A model generated the notes under the pieces. That model did not search any database. It saw only the letters and a list, made by a program, of their open reading frames with translations, and was not told where the DNA came from. The position numbers were made by a program, and so were the translations under genes. A DNA stretch of 11,697 nt from Ochromonadaceae sp. CCMP2298 (lineage: Eukaryota; Sar; Synurophyceae; Ochromonadales; Ochromonadaceae): assembly GCA_026770595.1 (NCBI GenBank), contig MU633771.1, forward strand, positions 3,492 through 15,188, read 5' to 3'. Shown here in pieces: positions 1 through 8,428 of this stretch. The stretch's first letter is position 1. The number at the start of each line of letters is the position of its first letter.

Positions 1-49
1 GCCCAACCCTCCAACCCCCAACCCTCCTACACCCCCCCTACACCCCCAG

Positions 50-654
50 TCCCGATAATCACAAAGTTCACCTACCGCACCAACGGCACCTGCCAGACCC
101 CCCGCATCCCCGGCATAGGCTGGTCCTACTTCGGAGCCGATCCGGAGGAAGGGTACAAGCAATCAAAGCAGCTGAAGCTCGAGCTGGAGGCCGCACTGGC
201 TCGCTTTGATGTGCAGATTACGTCGCTAATTCAGGGGTCGATCGAGGTGGTGCCTAGGACATTGCACAAGGGGCTGCTGGTCAGGCCGCTGCTGGAGAAG
301 GTTTGTCAGATGAGGGGCGGGCGTCTGCCGGGCCTGCTGTGCGTGGTGGGGGACGAGGAGAGCGACGACAAGATGATCAACGTGGTGTACGACGTGCTCT
401 CCAACGCACCCGCCAACGCCGACGTGCGCAGGTGCAAGGCCTTCACGGTGACGGTCGCGAGGCGCGTGTGTCCTGCGCAGTTCTATGTGAACGACGTGGA
501 AGATGTGGAGGAGCTGCTGGCCTCCCTGGCTGCCTCGGATACCACCATACCCGCCCCCACCACCACCACACCCTCCGCCCCCTTTGCCTCCGCTCCTGGG
601 CCTACGGACGCGATGCCCGACATGCGGCACGAGGTGACCGCATCCTTTCTGTAA
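50..654 (+). CDS. Trehalose-6-phosphate synthase/phosphatase-like protein (class II type), last exon only
   Basis: This is the 3' end of a gene that enters from the left. A pyrimidine-rich tract ends in an acceptor AG at 48-49, the reading frame is open from 52, and TAA is at 652-654, giving 200 full codons. The segment matches the C-terminal HAD phosphatase domain of TPS/TPP proteins: WSYFGADPEEGY, a VVPRTLHKG loop supplying the conserved Lys, then CVVGDEESDD, which corresponds to HAD motif III (GDDxSD in the family), and an AQFYVNDVEDVEELL end. Trehalose-6-phosphate phosphatases dephosphorylate trehalose-6-P in the cytosol. Class II fusions are often catalytically weak or regulatory, and the synthase domain and the first HAD Asp lie outside the window, so activity cannot be judged. 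About 40 residues of Thr/Pro/Ala-rich tail follow the domain. The upstream exon and the 5' end are not visible. Confidence 0.85.
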
Positions 655-663
655 AAAAAACAC

Positions 664-785
664 TACTCCCTACCCCCTACTACCCCCTACCCCCTACCTC
701 CTACCCCCTAGCTGTAGCTCCTTAGTTCCTACCTCCTACCTCCTACCTCCTACCTCCTACCTCCTACCTGTAGCTCCTTAGTTCC
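664..785. repeat. CTACCTC/CTACCCC tandem repeat with an 18 bp direct repeat
   Basis: Seven-base units of the type CTACCTC and CTACCCC run through this stretch. The 18-mer CTGTAGCTCCTTAGTTCC occurs at 712-729 and again at 768-785, bracketing the purest block of repeats. It starts about 10 bp after the TPS-like stop codon, so it is probably in the transcript's 3' UTR. Confidence 0.8.
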
Positions 786-871
786 TTATCGAGTTATCGT
801 AGCATCCCACCAGCTTAGGACCTGCGGGCAGAGAGTATCCAGCCCCAGTGCTCAGTGCACGGTATACGGTA

Positions 872-948
872 TGTAGGTGTGCAGGTGTGCAGGTGTGTAG
901 GTGTGCAGGTGTGCAGGTGTGTAGGTGTGCAGGTGTGTAGGTGTGTAG
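872..948. repeat. GTGTGCAG/GTGTGTAG minisatellite
   Basis: About nine tandem 8 bp units alternate between GTGTGCAG and GTGTGTAG. It is a simple-sequence array with no coding potential, lying just before the AATAAA at 971-976. Confidence 0.85.
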
Positions 949-1298
949 ACCTTTTCAGCCAGTGAATGTGAATAAAGAGAGTCCCTGGCAGTTAAACAGT
1001 CGCACCTTACACTGTTACGTTGTCACAGCAAACGAATACCCGGTACTCATTTTTGGTTTATCCAGATGAAATCGTGACAATTCCAAAAATCTCACCGGCT
1101 GCTAATCTTTTGAAATCCGCCGTCTGGCCGTCTGAAATTTCCGAAGATGTTTTTGCCCACCCTCTGTTGCTCTGTGATCTCCACCCTCTTGAGAACAGTT
1201 CTCTTCAATCACAGTCTATTCCCACCGGCTCGGCACGGTTCTGACATTCATCGCCTCCAGACCGACCCACTTTCCCAGAAAAGAGCGAGGACGGAACA

Positions 1299-1362
1299 GG
1301 TGAAGAGGTGAACAGGGTGAAGAGGTGACAGGCGAAGAGGTGAAGAGGTGCAGAGGTGCAGG
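1299..1362. repeat. GGTGAAGA-type purine-rich repeat abutting the Tubby start codon
   Basis: Imperfect units of GGTGAAGA, GGTGAACAG and GGTGCAGA run directly up to the ATG at 1363. On the mRNA this would be a purine-rich 5' UTR with almost no uridine. The frame stays open through it, but the units are repetitive and no conserved residues precede the ATG, so 1363 is taken as the start. Confidence 0.7.
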
Positions 1363-3081
1363 ATGTACAACGCCGATGAGAAGAAGGCCTTCGAGGACAT
1401 GCTGGCGGAGATCGCAGACTCCGACGAGGACGAGCCACCGCCCCGTGGCGCAAAGGGCCCGGGTCCGACGAGGCACGCCGATAGTAAGCCCAGCGCCAGC
1501 TCCGCGCCGCGACAGGACGCCAGCGCGAAGCCCTACGCGCAGAGCTCTCACAAGATGAGCAAGGAGGACGAGGCGATCGAGAACTTCGGCAGTGACAACC
1601 ACAGCACGGGGGCGTCAGATCAGATCCACACCACGAAACGCTGGCTGACGCGCTCCTGCTCTGCCAACGACCGCAACTCTATGCGCTGCTTCGTGGAGCG
1701 AGAAAGATCCTCTTTCGGGATGAGCACCATCTACCGCTGCTACCTGGAGAGCGACAAGAGGGGGGATGAGGAGGGGGGCTCGTTCCTCATGTCGGCCTGC
1801 AAGCGCGTGGCCAACAAGACATCCTACTATCTCATATCTCTCGACCCCGACGCGCAGGACGACCGAGGAAGCGAGATGTTGCTGGGGAAGGTGCGGGGAA
1901 ACGCTATCGGCAGCCGCTACCTAATCACGGATCATGGTTTGGCACCTACCAAGGCAGTGGCCCCCTCTATGCTCAGAAAGGTGCGTACTCTTATTCCTTC
2001 GTGCTCTTACACCCCTTACTCTTATACCCTTCTACTCTCGTACCTTTCTACCTGTCTACCTTATACCTAACCCCTGACCCTGTCCCTCTGTCCCTCTGTC
2101 CCTCTGTCCCTCTGTCCCTGCACCTAACCCTGACCCTAACCCTGTCCCCGTCCCCGTCCCCGTCCCTATCCCTGTCCCTGTCCCCCACCCTGTCCCTATC
2201 CCCCACCCTGTCCCTTTATTCTTTAGGAGCTAGGCGTGGTGAGCTTCGAATTCGACAGCGGCGGACCCTCCCGCATCGAAGCCTGGGTGCCCCAGGTAGG
2301 TAGAATTACATAAAAGAAGTCTTTTTATCTGTCTTTTTATCATGATTCCCTACCCAAATCTGGTCTTTTCACCTCGAACATACGCTAACTGTTTTTCCCT
2401 CTAAAACTTTATACTTTTATGGTTTAAATAATTCGGTCTACGGCCTCTCAGGTGAGCAGCTCCGGCAGTGCGGTTACCTGGCAGCCCGACAGTGAGGAGA
2501 CAGGCATGGAGATGCACATTGACAGCACAGACTCCCCCCCCAAGGAGAGAGGTGCGGAGAGAGGTGCGGGCGCGTGGGCGGAGAAGGCTTCGGGGGGTGG
2601 GGGGGGGCGGTTGATATATCTGCAAAACAAGGCTCCGAAGTGGGACGACGCACACGGCGGGCACGTTTTGAACTTCCAAGGCCGCGTGACCGAGTCCTCC
2701 GTGAAAAACTTCCAACTCTGCTGCATGGGCGCAGACCCCGACCCCGACCAGGTGGTGCTGCAGTTCGGGCGCGTGGGCAAGCACAAGTTCAACATGGACC
2801 TGCGCCACCCCCTGTCGCCCATGCAGGCCTTCAGCATCTGCATCGCCTGTCTGGATGGGAAAATAGCGGACCGCAAGGGGTACGAGTATCTGCGCAAATT
2901 CACCTCGTCGGCGTCGGCGGAGGCGGCGGCTATGGGGGGGGGGGCGCCCGCGGGGGGGCCGCAGGCGACGATGGTAAGGGAGGGGAGCATATCTGGCAGC
3001 CGCAGTTTCACAGGCATGATCCGGGAAGCCCTGCCCTCCCCCAAGTACTTCGCGGACAAAGTCAGCCGCACAGTGCGCTAG
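1363..3081 (+). CDS. Tubby-like protein (TULP), three exons, 438 aa
   Basis: Exons are 1363-1980, 2227-2295 and 2452-3081. Both introns are phase 0, with donors GTGCGT and GTAGGT and pyrimidine-preceded AG acceptors. Residues 1-92 are acidic to Ser/Pro-rich and probably disordered. The Tubby beta-barrel runs from about residue 93 to 370. SYYLISLDP and GKVRGN (175-180) match the region of animal Tubby whose Lys and Arg bind PI(4,5)P2. HVLNFQGRVTESSVKNFQL and VVLQFGRVGKHKFNMD are signature strands. Family members bind plasma-membrane phosphoinositides and many carry cargo into cilia; plants use them with F-boxes, and none is seen here. Two oddities: a Gly-rich, low-complexity insert at about 253-282 interrupts the barrel, and about 65 residues follow the point where animal Tubby usually ends. 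An ATTAAA at 3115-3120 may be the polyadenylation signal. Confidence 0.93.
2076..2218. repeat. CTGTCCCT-type repeat filling Tubby intron 1
   Basis: Most of intron 1 (1981-2226, 246 bp) is made of C-rich units: CTGTCCCT, then CCCTAACCCTGACCC, then CCGTCC and CCCACCCTGTCCCTAT. The short telomere-like part (around 2125-2147) has only a few units and is degenerate. The tract leads into the acceptor and may serve as an extended polypyrimidine tract. Confidence 0.8.
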
Positions 3082-4220
<1,139 letters not shown>

Positions 4221-4422
4221 CTTCCAATTCCCCCCCCCTGACGTGGCGCTCTGTACACTGACAACTATGCACTCAGCCAGGCACGCGCAGCACTTAATTT
4301 GAAGCAGATCGTGTTCGTGAGCCTTTGCATTGATTTTTCTGAGTTACTGAGTTCCCTCTTTTGTGCGACGGTCGCTTGTAAAGGCTGCATGAAACGCAGC
4401 TTCTGCTGAGACGATATCTATG
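4221..4422. other. E2 3' flank
   Basis: This is the 3' flank of the E2 gene. It has a C-run around 4230-4238 and no recognisable polyadenylation signal. No gene is seen before the first palindromic element. Confidence 0.5.
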
Positions 4423-4484
4423 TGTGACAACCCCCCACCCCAGGTAGGATTATATATATAACCCTACCTGGGGGGGCCGTCACA
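4423..4484. repeat. Small palindromic element, copy 1 (62 bp)
   Basis: The element begins TGTGAC and ends GTCACA. Inside, CCCCAGGTAGG and CCTACCTGGGG flank a TATATATATA core. The whole 62 bp folds back on itself with a few mismatches, mainly one in the inner stem and differences in the outer C/G runs. It shares its inner stem and outer ends with copy 2 about 140 bp away, so it is a dispersed family, not a chance hairpin. It resembles a very short foldback MITE. No flanking target duplication could be assigned. Confidence 0.8.
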
Positions 4485-4620
4485 TTCCTCTTTTCTCACA
4501 GTTTAATCAGCGAAAAGGACGAGGAGGACTAATTTGATTACCGACTTGCTTAGTGTTGCTTGGCAGGGGCTAATTAGTTAACTGATTAGATATGTTCAAT
4601 TGGTAGCTCTGCGTATCTAT

Positions 4621-4687
4621 CTGTGTTCCCCCCCCGCCCCAGGTAGGGTTATATATATAACCCTACCTGGGGTGGGCGGTTGTCACA
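4621..4687. repeat. Small palindromic element, copy 2 (67 bp, perfect 36 bp core)
   Basis: The core 4637-4672 is a perfect 36 bp palindrome with half CCCCAGGTAGGGTTATAT. The outer ends are CTGTG and CACAG, with a C-run on the left and a GGTGGGCGG stretch on the right. It is the same design as the copy at 4423-4484 and shares the left half with the partial copy at 7806-7838. Confidence 0.85.
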
Positions 4688-4809
4688 GCTTGCTTGGATA
4701 AACAGCTCGCAGACGAGCGGGGTGGCAAAGTCTCTATATAGTCTGCTCATTTGTGAAGAGACCGAACATTTGTTTTTTGGCCAGGGGGCATAATCGAGGG
4801 GGCATAATC

Positions 4810-5227
4810 GAAAAATGGATTTCCAGCAGCGATTTGAAGCCCGGCCAAATGTTTTAAAGCCCGGCCACGTCGCTTATGGGGGGGAAATGCACAAAAAACG
4901 TCTAAACTAGCGAAACAGACGCAAACGGGAACGTCTATAACTTCTAATCCTGAGCATTCTATGCATTTATAACACCTTTTTAGTAGACTAATATGATTAT
5001 TGTGCATCCATAATCGTGTACATAAATGAGCTAAATCTAATTTTTTTTCATTTAGTCTACTAAAAAGGTGTTATAAATGCATAGAATGCTCAGGATTAGA
5101 AGTTATAGACGTTCCCGTTTGCGTCTGTTTCGCTAGTTTAGACGTTTTTTGTGCATTTCCCCCCCGTAAGCGACGTGGCCGGGCTTTAAAACATTTGGCC
5201 GGGCTTCAAATCGCTGCTGGATTTTTC
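4810..5227. mobile_element. Foldback element: 169 bp inverted arms around a 60 bp loop
   Basis: Arms 4823-4991 and 5052-5220 are inverted copies with a single mismatch that I can see, next to the seven-G/seven-C run (CGCTTAT against CGCTTAC). The outer GAAAAAT/ATTTTTC extends the match after a 6 bp insertion in the left arm (GGATTT). The 60 bp loop (4992-5051) is AT-rich and has no open frame of note. Just left of it the 13-mer GGGGCATAATCGA is tandemly duplicated. No transposase is encoded, so this would be a non-autonomous foldback MITE, or a long-hairpin source of small RNAs. It ends 189 bp before the ATPase start codon, so the right arm may lie in that gene's promoter. Confidence 0.75.
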
Positions 5228-5416
5228 AACTTTTGAAACGTTTGGAATCGTTCAATCTCGTTTCTCTCTCCCTCATCATAATCAGAGAAGCAGGCGTGAA
5301 GCATTGTTCTACCGGTAACAGTCCAACTCCACGCACTGCTAGGAACCTACTGTTCGACACACCCGCTCCTGCTCTAGCTGCTACTCATATTCAACGATTT
5401 CAAGTTCAGCACTGAG

Positions 5417-7136
5417 ATGTTCAAGTTCGTTCTTCTGCTTTTCGTGCTCAGCGTGGCTGTTGCCCTCAAGAGGGATAGGATGTTGCTCGATATGAAGAAT
5501 AAGGCGGGCAAGACGTAAGTGTGTACATATTGTTCTTCACCTCACTGTTTCTCACTCTCTCTTACTCCTCGCTCTCTTCCACCCCGGTTCATTCTACCAG
5601 ACGCGCAAAAAGGCTCCCCAGCCTCAGGGTCGTACCTTCACCAGCCTAACCGCTCGCAGGACCTAGCAAGGACCGCAGTGTCGCCGTACCTGAGCCAATC
5701 TTGAAGCCCGTTAAGTTTCCATACGGCGAAGCCTCCTTCAGTACGATTATGGAGGAGAAGAGTCTCTTTTCGGACAAGACCATGTGTATCGGACTTCTCG
5801 AAGCCGCGGGGAAGTACAACAAGATCTGGCGTCCTCGGCGCTTTGGCAAGACTACCGCGTGCGATATGCTATGTAAATACTATGATAAGAGCAGCACCCA
5901 GGAGAGGGTACGTTTTCATTTATCAACTGCCGAAAGCTATCATCGCATTAATATCTGCTGTTCACTCTCTCTCTTAATCATTGTTGGCAGCGCGATGCGC
6001 TCTTTGGACAGACGCACATAATGACCTCGACCCCTCCAGATACCACCCATCATATGGGGAAGTACTTGGTGCTGAGGCTGTCCTTTTCTTTGCCTGTGCC
6101 TGCCAATGGCGACGTGAAGGAGGAATTCCGCGAGTACATAAACGACGTAGTGCTGGAATTCTCTAATAAGTACTGCAAGGCCAAAATATTGGACAGGCCC
6201 ATTGACGTCAACCCCGAGAAAGCGTTCTCCTCCCTGCGGCGCCTGGTCTCTGCGGTGCGGCTTGCAGGCCAGAAGATCTATATCATCGTAGACGAATGCG
6301 ATTCCTTCACCAATAATTTGCTTTTCCGTGTGGACACCAGCAAAGAGGATATCGGTCGCGAGGGGTACAAGGATGTAGTATCAGGGAATGAGAACCTGCT
6401 CAAGAATTGGGGCAACGCGATCAAGGAGGGCACGGTTGGCGGCACCATCGCCAGAGCTTTATTCACGGGTGTAGCGCCCCAGGCGTTCGCGGACGGCTTG
6501 TCCAGCCTGAATATGGTGACGGACCTCACATTCGATTCCGACTTCGAGGGTATGTTTGGCATTTCCAGCGAGGATGTGCGTGAAGGCCTGCGCAGGATCG
6601 ACCATCTCACGGAGCAGCAGCGCACCGACTATCTGGAGCTGATGAGGGTGCAGTACGATGGGTACAGATTTGGGCTGACACAGAAGCATGCAATGTACAA
6701 CAGTCACTATGTGCTGTACTTCCTTAGGGGTCTGGACAAAAACGGTGTGCCGCCAACCCTCATCGACAGTGCCGTCAGCGATCACAATGAGAATGTAGCC
6801 GAGTTCCTGATCTCCAACCACCAGGCCGGCTCTCCCTTTACTCTGTCTAACTTCATTTTTGGCATCTGTAAGCCGCAGGAGATGGGGACCTTCGCACGAA
6901 CTGTGGTGCCGGTGTTTCGCAGCAAGGCGCTCTTCGAAGACGACATGGTGACTGACTGCCTCATCTCTCTCGCCTACTACCATGAATTCCTCACGTATCA
7001 AAGGGACGAGCAGGGGCGCTCGTTCCTGACCAGTCTCAATAGAATCACGAAGTCCATCTACCTGCAGACTTTGTTCGCCGGGCTGCCCGCACAGCAGATC
7101 TGCTGTGCGGGCAGCCCGGCGAAACAACGCTTTTGA
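5417..7136 (+). CDS. Predicted secreted AAA-ATPase-like protein (PF09820 type), C-terminus broken
   Basis: Exons are 5417-5514, 5667-5907 and 5991-7136 (introns GTAAGT to CTAG and GTACGT to GCAG), 494 aa as read. Acceptor 5667 is the most upstream one that joins in frame; 5679 is a possible alternative. Residues 1-16 (MFKFVLLLFVLSVAVA) look like a signal peptide. The rest matches the AAA-ATPase-like family known mainly from bacteria: FPYGEASFSTIMEEKSLFSDK, a Walker A of the form RPRRFGKTT (88-96), Walker B IYIIVDECD (209-217), and ALFTGVAPQ as the sensor-like strand. Bacterial members usually carry a C-terminal PD-(D/E)XK nuclease; I see none here. From residue 483 the frame enters a 98 bp palindromic insertion, adds 12 unrelated residues and stops at 7134-7136. 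The role is unknown. P-loop/nuclease effectors of the Crinkler type are a loose analogy only. Confidence 0.82.
7074..7123. repeat. Perfect 50 bp palindrome in the ATPase gene (left)
   Basis: The two halves, 25 bp each, are exact inverted copies centred between 7098 and 7099 in AGATCT. The left half is coding sequence (FAGLPAQQ in the ATPase frame). The right half is its inverted copy. It abuts the next palindrome at 7124 with no filler base. Confidence 0.95.
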
Positions 7137-7263
7137 TCTCTGAGGGGATAGGTGGGATGCTGTTCTCGACAGACACCATCAGCTGCTCCATCTAGATGGA
7201 GCAGCTGATGGTGTCTGTCGAGAACAGCATCCCACCTATCCCCTCAGAGATCAAAAGCGTTGT
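7124..7263. repeat. Perfect 140 bp palindrome in the ATPase gene (right)
   Basis: Two 70 bp halves are exact inverted copies centred between 7193 and 7194 in TCTAGA. The right half is coding sequence for the displaced C-terminus. The left half, 7124-7193, is its inverted copy and holds the premature stop at 7134-7136. Confidence 0.95.
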
Positions 7264-7357
7264 GGAGGAAGGTGCCAAGGCACTCGCCAAAGAAACTGGC
7301 AAAACAATTGGCACTAAGTTCACAGCAGCACTGATTAAACTCTTTGGGCCACAATAA
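7196..7357 (+). pseudogene. Displaced C-terminal coding segment of the AAA-ATPase-like gene
   Basis: An open frame from ATG 7196 to TAA 7355-7357 encodes 53 residues, starting MEQLMVSVENS and ending IKLFGPQ, probably helical and Lys-rich near the end. It is out of frame with the main ATPase exon. If 7098-7195 is skipped, codon CAG 7095-7097 joins ATG 7196 in frame, and the ATPase would be 535 aa. So this is best read as the original C-terminus cut off by the palindromic insertion. The ATG is probably an internal Met codon and not a true start. It could still be translated if splicing or an alternative allele removes the insertion. Confidence 0.7.
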
Positions 7358-7890
7358 TTTATGAATTAACTGTATAGTTTGTCACTCTCTGTAATACTGT
7401 AACTACTGTAATAGCAATTAGTTAATGAGTAATGTGTAAAATCAAAATTGTGGCGCATGGTACGATGCTGGAATAAGATTTTGTATCGTAACAGCTGGAG
7501 ATATATTAGGGGGCGAGCCACCTCCCACGCGAGACGCAGAGTGCAAAGTGCAGTACGCACTGGTCGGGTCGAACAAGCTGTCCTGCGTGTCTCTGGTAGC
7601 TCACAGACAGGGAGCTGTGGGGCGAATAAACCACTCCGAACTTCTTGAGCTTCTTTAGCTTCCAGCGGAGCTTCTAGGCGAGCGGGTCTGGGTAGGTGGG
7701 GGTATAGGTGTAGGGATGGGGGCAGGGGTAGGGATAAGGGTGGCACTGTGCATCTCACGATGCCCATTTGGTATTTTCTGCTTCTATATGCATACTTACT
7801 ACAGATGTGAACCCCCCCCCCGCCCCAGGTAGGGTTATGGGCGATGATGGGCGGGAACGTTGGCTCTGCTCTCTCTGCTCCCTCATTGAC
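7358..7890. other. Gap after the ATPase gene, with a possible minus-strand exon
   Basis: The first 130 bp are AT-rich. On the minus strand, 7673 down to 7506 is a 55-codon open frame beginning KLRWKLKKLKKFGVVYS and ending with TAA. It is preceded (7674-7745) by a C-rich pyrimidine tract ending in CTAG, much like the introns of this genome, and further upstream GGCATC is followed by GTGAGA, a good donor. This could be a terminal exon of a minus-strand gene or a remnant. I do not recognise the product, and an overlapping 133-codon frame (7767-7366, minus) is equally unassignable. A partial palindromic element sits at 7806-7838. Confidence 0.3.
7806..7838. repeat. Small palindromic element, half copy
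   Basis: TGTGAA, a C-run and GCCCCAGGTAGGGTTAT match the left half of the elements at 4423 and 4621. The TATATA core and most of the right half are missing. GATGGGCGGG shortly after may be a trace of the right end. It is probably a deletion derivative. Confidence 0.7.
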
Positions 7891-8301
7891 TCATTGCTGC
7901 GGTGAATGAGGAGTCATCTCTCTGATGAGACTTAACAGCCCCATGTCTTTCGCGTTGGAGACTCTATGGTCCCGCTCGGCCTGCTCGAACACCCTTTGAA
8001 AGGCTTCTTGTTGTAATCTGGCCACCTTGCTCAGCTTATGGATGCTGGTGACACAGGTTTTTAGGCCGTCGCGGAGGCCTCCTACTTGGAGACGAATATC
8101 CTCCTGGATATCCTCGCGAATGTCGCGACGAAGTTCGCGGAGCATAGCCTGGAAATCCTGGGGCTGCGGGGAAGACGTCTTGGACTAAGTTTAGAGGAAA
8201 CAGCTAGGAATGTGAGGAGTGCGGTGGGGCACTGCTTCTGCTTCAGCAGTTCCAGCAGTTCCAGCAGTTTTTAATTCAACTGCTCTCAACTGCTGCCCCA
8301 T
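7891..8301 (-). CDS. Possible small coiled-coil protein, tentative two-exon model, 120 aa
   Basis: The minus-strand frame 8184 to 7891 (stop TGA at 7893-7891) reads like real protein: charged heptad-like stretches LRELRRDIREDIQEDIRLQ, LQQEAFQRVFEQAERDHR and LLSLIREM suggest a coiled coil. An internal Met codon at 8145 allows an 84 aa protein without splicing. A longer model starts at ATG 8301, reads 23 codons (MGQQLRAVELKTAGTAGTAE and three more) to 8233, skips a 48 bp intron 8232-8185 and continues at TCC 8184 in phase. The acceptor (CTAAACTTAG) is good, the donor (GTGCCC) is weak. I recognise no family. The start region is inside the nested inverted repeat at 8281-8411, so the 5' end may be rearranged. 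Confidence 0.4.
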
Positions 8302-8411
8302 GGTGACGTGTCTTGCCTCTCCAGCTCTCTGTGTCGTGCCTCTCCAGCTCTCTGTCTTGAAGACAGAGAGCTGGAGAGGCAAGACACGTCACCATGGGGC
8401 AGTTGAGAGCA
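8281..8411. repeat. Nested inverted and tandem repeat over the start of the minus-strand gene
   Basis: 8281-8332 and 8363-8411 are inverted copies of about 50 bp with one 3 bp (CAG) gap. A 23 bp unit GTGTCTTGCCTCTCCAGCTC... is tandemly doubled at 8308-8330 and 8331-8353 with one mismatch. The inner hairpin pairs 8337-8358 with 8360-8381 across a single base. Each arm carries the same CACCATGGGGCAG, one on each strand, so two divergent ATGs share the same context. Confidence 0.88.
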
Positions 8412-8428
8412 ATTTTCGAAATTGCTCT
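8406..8428. repeat. Short hairpin, 10 bp stem, 3 nt loop
   Basis: AGAGCAATTT, loop TCG, AAATTGCTCT. It starts at the end of the right arm of the nested inverted repeat and looks like one more inverted duplication step at the same spot. Confidence 0.7.

Larger units (their letters stand above)
655..1362. other. Intergenic gap between the TPS-like and Tubby-like genes
   Basis: No convincing gene is seen here. It presumably holds the 3' UTR of the TPS-like gene and the promoter and 5' UTR of the Tubby-like gene. An AATAAA at 971-976 could be a polyadenylation signal for the upstream gene, about 320 bp after its stop. Three separate tandem repeats occupy much of the gap and are listed on their own. 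A 74-codon open stretch at 1020-1244 has no recognisable domain and is not called. Confidence 0.6.

Noticed and set aside
226-663. 145-codon minus-strand frame opposite the TPS-like exon, and similar ones opposite Tubby, the ATPase and Twinkle
   Set aside because: They mirror GC-rich coding exons, have biased composition (poly-Gly, poly-Pro, poly-Arg), and show no domains.
872-948. The 8 bp array as a CRISPR-like repeat
   Set aside because: Units are contiguous with no spacers, and the genes around it are eukaryotic and intron-bearing.
2120-2150. Telomere-like CCCTAA repeats in Tubby intron 1
   Set aside because: Only a few degenerate units within a longer C-rich simple repeat, so it is not evidence of a telomere or a fusion point.
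4491-4532. TTCTCACAG followed by a short frame ending SEKDEED and TAA, as a terminal exon
   Set aside because: The acceptor-like site and acidic end look plausible, but no upstream exon joins to it sensibly. The E2 already has a perfect family C-terminus at 4220.
4747-5007. 86-codon minus-strand frame in the left arm of the foldback element
   Set aside because: It lies mostly inside the inverted-repeat arm, so it is open by chance, and no protein features are seen.
5233-5415. 60-codon frame just upstream of the ATPase ATG
   Set aside because: No domain or signal is visible; it most likely is the 5' UTR or promoter of the ATPase gene.
7098-7195. The 98 bp palindromic block as an intron
   Set aside because: Its end CTAG before ATGGAG fits an acceptor, but there is no GT at 7098. 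The nearest GT (7105) would leave 7 extra bases and break the frame.
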